Below are positions 57,456 through 64,000 of a DNA stretch of 64,000 bases, one piece after another. How positions within the stretch are numbered: position 1 is the first letter of the stretch; each line of letters starts with the position of its first letter. Source of the DNA: Paguma larvata (taxonomy: Eukaryota > Chordata > Mammalia > Carnivora > Viverridae); assembly GCA_030068075.1 (NCBI GenBank), contig CM057834.1, positions 97,171,119 through 97,235,118 of the forward strand, in the 5' to 3' direction. Under the pieces are notes generated by a model that was given only the letters and a program-made list of their open reading frames with translations, ran no database searches and was not told the origin of the DNA. The translations under genes and the position numbers were made by a program.

Positions 57456-57670
57456 AAGAAAATGTTTTATTTTTATTTTTGAGAGAGAGAGAGAGAGAGT
57501 GCGAGCGAGCGCCTATGCAGGGGAGGCGCAGAGAGAGGGAGACAGAGGATCCGAAGCAGGCTCTGCACCGAGAGCAGAGTGCCGGATGCGGGGCTGAAAC
57601 TTACCAACTGTGAGATCACTACCGGGGTTGAAGTTGATTGCTTAACTGACCGAGCCACCCAGGCGCCCCC
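57456..57670 (-). mobile_element. carnivoran SINE
   Basis: A full-length minus-strand copy with GGCGCCTGGGTGGCTCGGTC head. Moderately diverged. Confidence 0.93.
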
Positions 57671-57869
57671 CAACTCCACTCTGAATGAATTTTTACTCAT
57701 TTTCGCAAAGTCAAGGGACGGCCAGTAAGGATCGCCAGTAACACTGGACTCTCGAAGAGAGTTCTGAAACACATCCTCCCTCAGACACCTCCAAGGGGCA
57801 CGACCCTGACCTTGGACTTCTATCCTACTGCCACCCTACTCAAAAAAATCTTTTTTTAAAAAAGCACAG

Positions 57870-58095
57870 GCTCTGGAAGCAAACCACTGAGGTGCTTTCA
57901 TCATGCATGACGGTGTCATTGTGTGCAAATGACTTAGCCACTCTGAGCCTTTTTTACCTCATCGGAAAAACTAAACCAAAGACAGCGCTGCTCACTCGTA
58001 GGGTGGTAGGGAGAAAAGGGCGCCGCACTTGTAACACCCTTAATCTGTAGAGTGCTTAGCACAAAGTAAGTGTTCGAGATATTTTAGTTTATGTC
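57870..58095 (+). mobile_element. MIR SINE, nearly full length
   Basis: GGCTCTGGAAGCAAACCACT, AATGACTTAGCCACTCTGAG, then GAGTGCTTAGCACAAAGTAA follow the MIR consensus from start to end. Confidence 0.8.
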
Positions 58096-58164
58096 TATCA
58101 TTATTCTCAGCATCTAACAGTGCCAGACACATAGCAGATACTCCATGCATGTTCATTGAATGAA

Positions 58165-58265
58165 TGAATGACCTCGTTCAAATGACTTAATTGCCCTGTG
58201 CCTCAGCTTCCTCATCTCTAAAGTGGGAATAATAATGGTAGTTCTTGTGAAGATTGGCTGTGGTA
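58165..58265 (+). mobile_element. MIR fragment
   Basis: TTGCCCTGTGCCTCAGCTTC, CTCATCTCTAAAGTGGGAAT and AATAATGGTAG match the centre of MIR. Confidence 0.75.
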
Positions 58266-58589
58266 GGGAAACATGAGCTGCCATTATTACTCGCGGTAGT
58301 AACGGCAAACCCTTCCCATACCGCCTGCCCCGTCCCTCAGTAGTTTCTTTGGAGCGGCTGACACCGGGAGGTGGGGTGCGGCTGCCAGCTCTGTGACGTG
58401 CTAGGGAAGGCAAGAGTCCTGATTGTTCCATGCCTCACCAGCACAGGAACCGGAGAGGTGCGTTTGCTCTGCACACACTGAGCTAGACAGCCCGTTCTCC
58501 TCACACATGCGGTGTCACAAATACCTGACTTCCTGTGGCACTGCGCCCGACTGCACAGTTCAGCGCTTCATTCCCCGCTGTCTTGCATT

Positions 58590-58790
58590 GTTCTGGAGTC
58601 TCCCACCTCTTCTTCGTCTGCTCCAGTCCGAGCATCCGTCAAGACTCACTCAGGACCCTACTTACCAAGCCGTCCCTGACTGCTGTGGCCCGAAGCCTCC
58701 CCTTGTCTGGACTGCTCCCGCGTCCACTGCTGGGCCCTACTATCACATGTGATGGTCTGGGTGTTTCATGAAATTCAAGCTTTCTCTCCC
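58590..58790 (+). mobile_element. L2 3' fragment
   Basis: AAGACTCACTCAGGACCC, AGCCGTCCCTGACTGCTG resemble the L2 3' end. Confidence 0.45.
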
Positions 58791-58960
58791 CAAGGCTTAG
58801 GTTTATGAACCTGGACCTTGGCTTTAATTTCTTCGGAGAACGCAAGGCCCCTGGTGCTTGTCATATATATGGATTCTAAACATCACAAGGGCAAGATCTT
58901 TCACTTAACTCCCTACGATGATGGCAGAAGGCTGCGTAGACGTTAAAGCTCTGCCAGTCT

Positions 58961-59137
58961 GTTTTTTTTTTAATTTAATTTGATTTTTATTCGAGAGAGA
59001 GACAGAGAGTGAATCTTAAGCAAGCTCCACGCTCAGCATGAAGCTGGATGCGGGGCTCGATCCCATGACCCTGGGATCATGACCTGAGCCAAAATCAAGA
59101 GTCAGATGCTCAACTGACTGAGCTGCCCAGGCCCCCC
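58961..59137 (-). mobile_element. older carnivoran SINE with TSD
   Basis: TSD AAAGCTCTGCCAGTCT at 58945-58960 and AAAGCTCAGCCAGTCT at 59138-59153 (15/16). The CT-rich part is short. Confidence 0.93.
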
Positions 59138-59153
59138 AAAGCTCAGCCAGTCT

Positions 59154-61884
59154 TAATGGGTGGAAGATTAAAATGCCGGAGGGGTCCCTGCCTGCTGAGT
59201 TGACCAAGTCTGGGGGCACATAGAGTCTTTCTGACTTGAGATTCACAGGGATGTCTGGCAGGTCACTCTGGCAGTTCTTGTCCAGTCCCTACCACTGGGG
59301 GGGGGGCGTGGTGGTGGTGGGGAGAAACAGGAGGTCGAGCCACCCAGACATTTCTTTGTCTTACTAACGTGTGACAGGCAGACTTGAGTAAAGCCTGGAT
59401 TAAGTATCTCATAAATCTACTTCATTCTGTTCCTTTCATTGTTGCCAAGCACTCTCCTTATCACTAATTTAGTTTCCCAAGCATGGCGTCCATCACCTGG
59501 AAAGAAAATAGGAATATTTCCTGAGCATCTGAATAGCTTCTCATACAAAGTACACCAGCCGTGTGTGTACTTTGTACTAAAACGCATGAGGCTGGCTCCT
59601 TACCGGCCCTCTCCCCTCCTGCTCAAAGTGAAAAGTAGCACCAGCACAGGATTGGAGTGTGTGGGTGTGGTGGGTGCCCATTCATCTGTGTTCACACTGG
59701 AAGGAGGGGTGGAGCGGTTGGGGGCGGCCGTGAAGTGTCAAGCAGGCAAGCTGCACTGTCTTCTGCTCAGTACTGTGCTCTCCACATGTGGCCAGCACAG
59801 TGCTTCCTCTTTCTCCGCCTCCCCCTGCACCGTGGTCATCACCAGAATGAATGGGGCTGGGTCCCACCTAAGATCTCCCAGTTAAACCAGTTGGAAGTTA
59901 GGAGATTGGGATTGGAGGGAGGCGGGAGCCCGGGAAAAGGGCCCAGAGGAGGGGGCAAGTGTTTGTCAATCAGGAGTGAGTCCCGTGCCCTTATACGTAC
60001 AGATCGCCTGAGTGGCGATGGCCACCCCAAATCCTGGAAAATGACAGCAATAAGATAGCTGTCCCCGGCCCATCCATTTGAGAAGGGGCGGAGGCGGGAT
60101 ACGGAGGCCTGAGGACTCAAAGTCTAGGCCCTGAGGGAAGACCAGGGGGATGCCTGGTGGGCTTCAGGTCTCCACGGTGTTTGTCATCTCCGTGAACTAT
60201 TACAATGCAGGGCAACTTGCTGGGCATTATTCATCCCTTTGGTGGTAAATGAATTTGGACCCCATCTCTCTCACAGGCAGGAACTTGGATCTGTGGGCTG
60301 GAAGAGTTTTCTAACATGTTGGCAGCTACAGGGATGTGGAGCCGGTTCTCCCAGCTACCAGGACAGTGGGTGGGGCTCTAGAGCCCCCCACAACCTCCCA
60401 CCGCCCCCCACCCCTGCCGGGCTACACCGCAGCCCTGCACTGCCCTCTCACTGACCCTAAGAGCAACCTTATTTCCAGGGGCCATCACATAAAAAAGATT
60501 GAGACAGAGTTTCCATTTGGGATGGAAAGGTTCTGGAAATAGCAGTGATGTTTACATAACATGGTGCATGTATTTAACGCTACTGAAGTGTCTGCTTAAA
60601 ATGGCAAAAATGGTAAGTTTCGTGTACTGGTAAATTTCATGTAACTGTGGGGGTTTGGAGAGAAGGGAGGGTCCCCCGCTGTGAGAGATGCAGGATCTGA
60701 GGCCCCCCCCACCCCCCGGCCCCGGCAGGGTTTCGAGGGGTGGGGGGGAGAGGCGTGTGGGGAGAAGGCGGGGTTGGAGCCAGCCTCTCCCTCTCCTCTC
60801 CCTCCCTCCAGCCTCCTCAGTCCACGAATCCCAACCCCACCTCCGCTCAGCTCTGTGTTCAGGCCCCCATCTTCCACGCTGTTCTCTCTGGTCTTTAGAG
60901 CCACAGAGTCATTCAGCCCTTATGTCCCATTTCTTTGACATTCCTCTGTCCTGTCCAACCTCATCGTAAGCTCCTGATGGACACGTGGCTGGTGAAACCC
61001 CTCCATGTTTGTCAGTGGCTGGTTCGCACCAGGGGGCACCGACGGGGTGCTCTATACCCACTGGCTACGGTCGATCTTTGTTTGGAACGAGACTGGGGAA
61101 AATAAATAAATTTCAAGTACTTAAGAAAACATTTTGTTCTCCATCTAGAAATAGTACATTTGTGCTATCTTTCACCTGCCAGGAAGTGGCTCTAAAGTAA
61201 AAAGGTTGATGCTTTACGGAGAGTCATACCTGGGCTTGCTCACACCGGGGAAGGTGTGGGGGGTATATATTGATGTTGGGGAGACCACCCCTGTTTGATT
61301 CTGCACTCCTCCCCAGGGAAGAGCCAGCAGGAACCCCAGTCCATTGCAGAGACCTTGCATATTTTTTTTAGCACGATCTTCTGTTTTGATTACCACCGGG
61401 CCTGACCCTAAATGACTTGACTATTTGCAAACAAACTCGAAGGACCAAAATACACCTTGTCAAGAAGATTCGAGAGAAGGAGCAGTCGCGTACACGTCTG
61501 GAACAGGGTAGGTCTCGCCAAACACGCTGCAGGATCTGAAAGCTGTTCTTACACAAGAATTCCGGAATGTTTCGAGGAACATAAACATTGGTATAACCAA
61601 CGTGAATGTCTCTTTCATGTGTTTGATTTTAAAAGCCTGTGAGATGACTTTTTTGGGCAGGAATCCCAAGTTCAGTGCCTCAGAGGCCTGGTAAGCAACT
61701 CCAGAGAGCAAAGCCGACGGGCATACCGAGGGCCCGGGACGCTGCAGGCCCCGCACCCTATGTCCGAAGAGGCCCCCTGCCACTCAGCCCTGGCCCCTGG
61801 TTGCCATCTTCCAACTTGTCACAAGACAACCTGGAAGCCCAGAGTTTCATGTGAAATTTCCGAGCATTTAAAATGCGGCTGGGG
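59154..61884. other. intergenic, no gene seen
   Basis: Contains short G-rich and TGG simple tracts near 59296-59325. No gene or clear repeat is recognised. Confidence 0.4.
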
Positions 61885-62116
61885 GGGCGCCTGGGTGACT
61901 CAGTCGGTTGGGCGTCCGACTTCGGCTCAGGTCATGATCTCGCAGTCTGTGAGTTCGAGCCCCGCGTCGGGCTCTGTGCTGACAGCTCAGAACCTGGAGC
62001 CTGCTTCGGATTCTGTGTCTCCCTCTCTCTCTGCCCCTCCCCCACTCGTGCTCTGTCTCTGTCTCAGAAATAAAAACATTAAAAAGAAAATTTAAAAAAA
62101 TAAAAATAAAATAAAA
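61885..62116 (+). mobile_element. felid-type SINE with perfect 16-bp TSD
   Basis: A complete element very close to the felid consensus. TSD TAAAATGCGGCTGGGG at 61869-61884 and 62117-62132 is exact. The tail ends in TAAAA units. Confidence 0.97.
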
Positions 62117-62479
62117 TAAAATGCGGCTGGGGCCAAACTCAGTGGCTCCTACTTATGGCCACACTGCCACCTGCGGCACCTGTCATCACCAACTCATTCT
62201 TGGCCACAGAAGTCAAACTCGCTGCATTCAGACCCCCCGCCCCCGTGCCCGCCTTCCTTGGCCTTACAGTCAAAGACGCCTTCTAGTGCACTCCGTCATT
62301 TACCTGCACCTCGGTCTCATCTTCTCCTACCTTCCATGGGACCGTGCATTTGGGATTCACCATTGCCATCATGATGCTGTCCCAACTGCCCCCGAAGCAG
62401 GCTGCCAACCCGTCCCCTCGCTGCAAAACCCAGAGGATCTGGAAGTTCCTATTACCTGATCTCTCGACAACCTTCGGTG

Positions 62480-63590
62480 GCCAACTTCTGCCTCTCTCCG
62501 GAAACACTGCCTTTCCTCAGCTCCGCTGTGCCGTCTCGCGGCTTCCCTTTCCCCTCTCCGGCACCACTCGCTCCCAGTCTTTCCAGGCTTCTCTGCACGC
62601 TGTTCCCTGAACGTTGGTTTCCCCAGGGTTTAGTCCCAGGCTCTCTCTTTGCCCACTCCACCCCTACTTCTTTGCAAAGCATCCCCTCCCCCATGGCTTC
62701 AGAAACATATGGATGGGCCTCAGGCTGGGGCTCTGCACCCACGTGGCCTGCTCCCGACTGGGCACGGCTCTGGCTCCACCAACTCGGCAGATCGAAGACG
62801 GCTCCCCTAGTCCAAAACTGTTCCCCCCGGGTGGCCCACCTCAGGGGAATGCTGCTGTCGGGGAGTCAGTCATCAAGCAGAAATCGGGTCAACACCACTC
62901 CCATCATCTCCCTCCCCTCCACCCTGGTCCACACGCCCTGTACCAGCTTCCTGGTAAATGTCCCTACAGTCTTTCACATCTCTCCATCCCTTCTGACACA
63001 GCGTGGTCCACAGTTGCCACCACCTGTCACCTGGATTGCTAATGCGCAGGTCTCCAGTCTGGTCCCCTCCAGCTAGCCTGTCCTCTACAGGCAGCCAGCC
63101 GTGTTCCGAAAATGCATCCGTGTAGATGTCATCCTATTCCTGCCCTGCCCAGACCCTCCCCCGGCTTCCCACGGCCCCCGGGGAAAGTCGAACTCCCTCG
63201 TCTGTGCTAAAGTCTTTCCTCGTCTGCTCACCCTCTCCTTCAATGCTCATTCTCCGCTCCAGCTGTGCCGGGCTTTGGACCCCTACATACACTGTCCTCT
63301 CCAACCTTCCACCCTTCCTCTGGTGACTCGTGCTCTTTCTTCAGGCCTCACGTGAGAGGTGCCCTCGTCTTGCAAACCTCCCTTGACCTCTGCTAGATTT
63401 TGGACCTTTCCCGGTGTTTTGGATGCCCTTGCCACCCGCTCCCGAAGCCCTCTGGGCTCGCCCTAGCCTGGAACTTCTTACGTGTCCTGCATGTTTGCCT
63501 GTCTTGCTTGCTATCGTTTCCCAGTGCCCGGTGTAGTGCTTGACACGTAGGAGGCACCCGATGAGTATCTGCTAGGATCGTTTTTGGTGA
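62480..63590 (+). mobile_element. L2 LINE, long 3' portion
   Basis: Landmarks in L2 order: TTGGTTTCCCCAGGGTTTAG, CCACCTGTCACCTGGATTGC, CAGGCAGCCAGCCGTGTTCC, GGGGAAAGTCGAACTCCCTC and TGCCCGGTGTAGTGCTTGAC. The 199-codon plus-strand frame here (62477-63076) is a remnant of this element, not a gene. Confidence 0.75.
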
Positions 63591-64000
63591 TGGAGATTGC
63601 CCGGCGGTCATCAACACCAACGAGAAAGCAGAAGCCCAGGAAAATGAATGCTCTGCCCCGAATCCTATGAGCGGCGCAGGAGGGGTCAGACCCAAGCCTT
63701 CCCCACGTCCCCATCATCCGGCCCTCCTCTCCCCTTCCCTGCCAGCCAGCCCGCCCAGCCGGGCAAGCACGGCCACAGAGACGTCTGGCTCCAGCCTCCA
63801 TCACAGAGACGGAATTCAGGGGAATGGGTGATGGGAAAGCAACCTTGGTCTGTTGTCGATGTCCTTCCTCACGCTGCCAGACAGGGTAGCAGGTGGGGCT
63901 GCTGTTCCGAGACCCCCTTGGGAGAGCTCCAGGGCCTGTGGTGCAGGCCGTCTCCACGGCAATGGCCAAAGGGCGCCCTGCCCCTCTGTGCCCCCCTTAC
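63591..64000. other. intergenic, no gene seen
   Basis: No gene or repeat is recognised up to the end of the window. No C2H2 zinc-finger coding sequence of a downstream neighbour has begun. Confidence 0.45.

Noticed and set aside
62477..63076. 199-codon plus-strand frame as a gene
   Set aside because: The DNA follows the L2 3' consensus order; the frame is a by-product.
61885..64000. Start of the neighbouring zinc-finger gene ZNF467 expected from human gene order
   Set aside because: No C2H2 motif or linker (TGEKP-like) is encoded in either strand here, so the gene probably begins beyond the window.

Overview
The window is nuclear DNA from a carnivoran mammal, most likely a cat (Felidae). 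The clearest evidence is about nineteen copies or fragments of a tRNA-derived carnivoran SINE. Most have the felid form: a GGGGCGCCTGGGTGGCTCAG head, a CT-rich middle and an AATAAATAAACATTAAA tail. A felid-type LINE-1, ancient L1/HAL1, L2, MIR, MER5-like and MLT1-like repeats make up much of the rest. No bacterial, viral or organellar gene organisation is present.

Layout. From 1 to about 12.3 kb lies a dispersed cluster of four intact tRNA-Cys(GCA) genes, three on the minus strand (2332, 4523, 9623) and one on the plus strand (12200), separated by repeats and unassigned DNA. From 12.3 to 17 kb the sequence is mostly an ancient L1/HAL1 element cut by two SINEs. A CpG island at about 17.0-17.85 kb marks the start of the only protein-coding gene, KRBA1, on the plus strand. 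Seventeen coding exons can be assembled from 17720 to 39819 with consistent splice sites and reading phase; they encode about 1,109 residues. The protein has an N-terminal KRAB-A box, eight copies (some degenerate) of a short SPLQGLxxCLKEI-type repeat, no zinc fingers, and a C-terminal predicted coiled coil. From 40 to 64 kb the window is intergenic and repeat-rich, with no supported gene.

A tRNA-Cys cluster lying upstream of KRBA1 matches the gene order I recall for human 7q36.1, where ZNF467 and SSPO follow; neither is seen before the window ends. The tRNA genes (RNA polymerase III) and KRBA1 (RNA polymerase II) are neighbours but do not form a functional unit. I found no clearly new biological system. 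The observations most worth checking are the shared 5' flank of the tRNA-Cys copies, a compensatory T-stem change in the fourth copy, a frame-preserving candidate extra exon of KRBA1 at 36640-36741, the variant residues at TRIM28-contact positions of the KRAB box, and a 740-codon antisense open frame across KRBA1 exons 12-15. Repeat family names are from memory of consensus sequences and boundaries are approximate unless a target-site duplication (TSD) is quoted.
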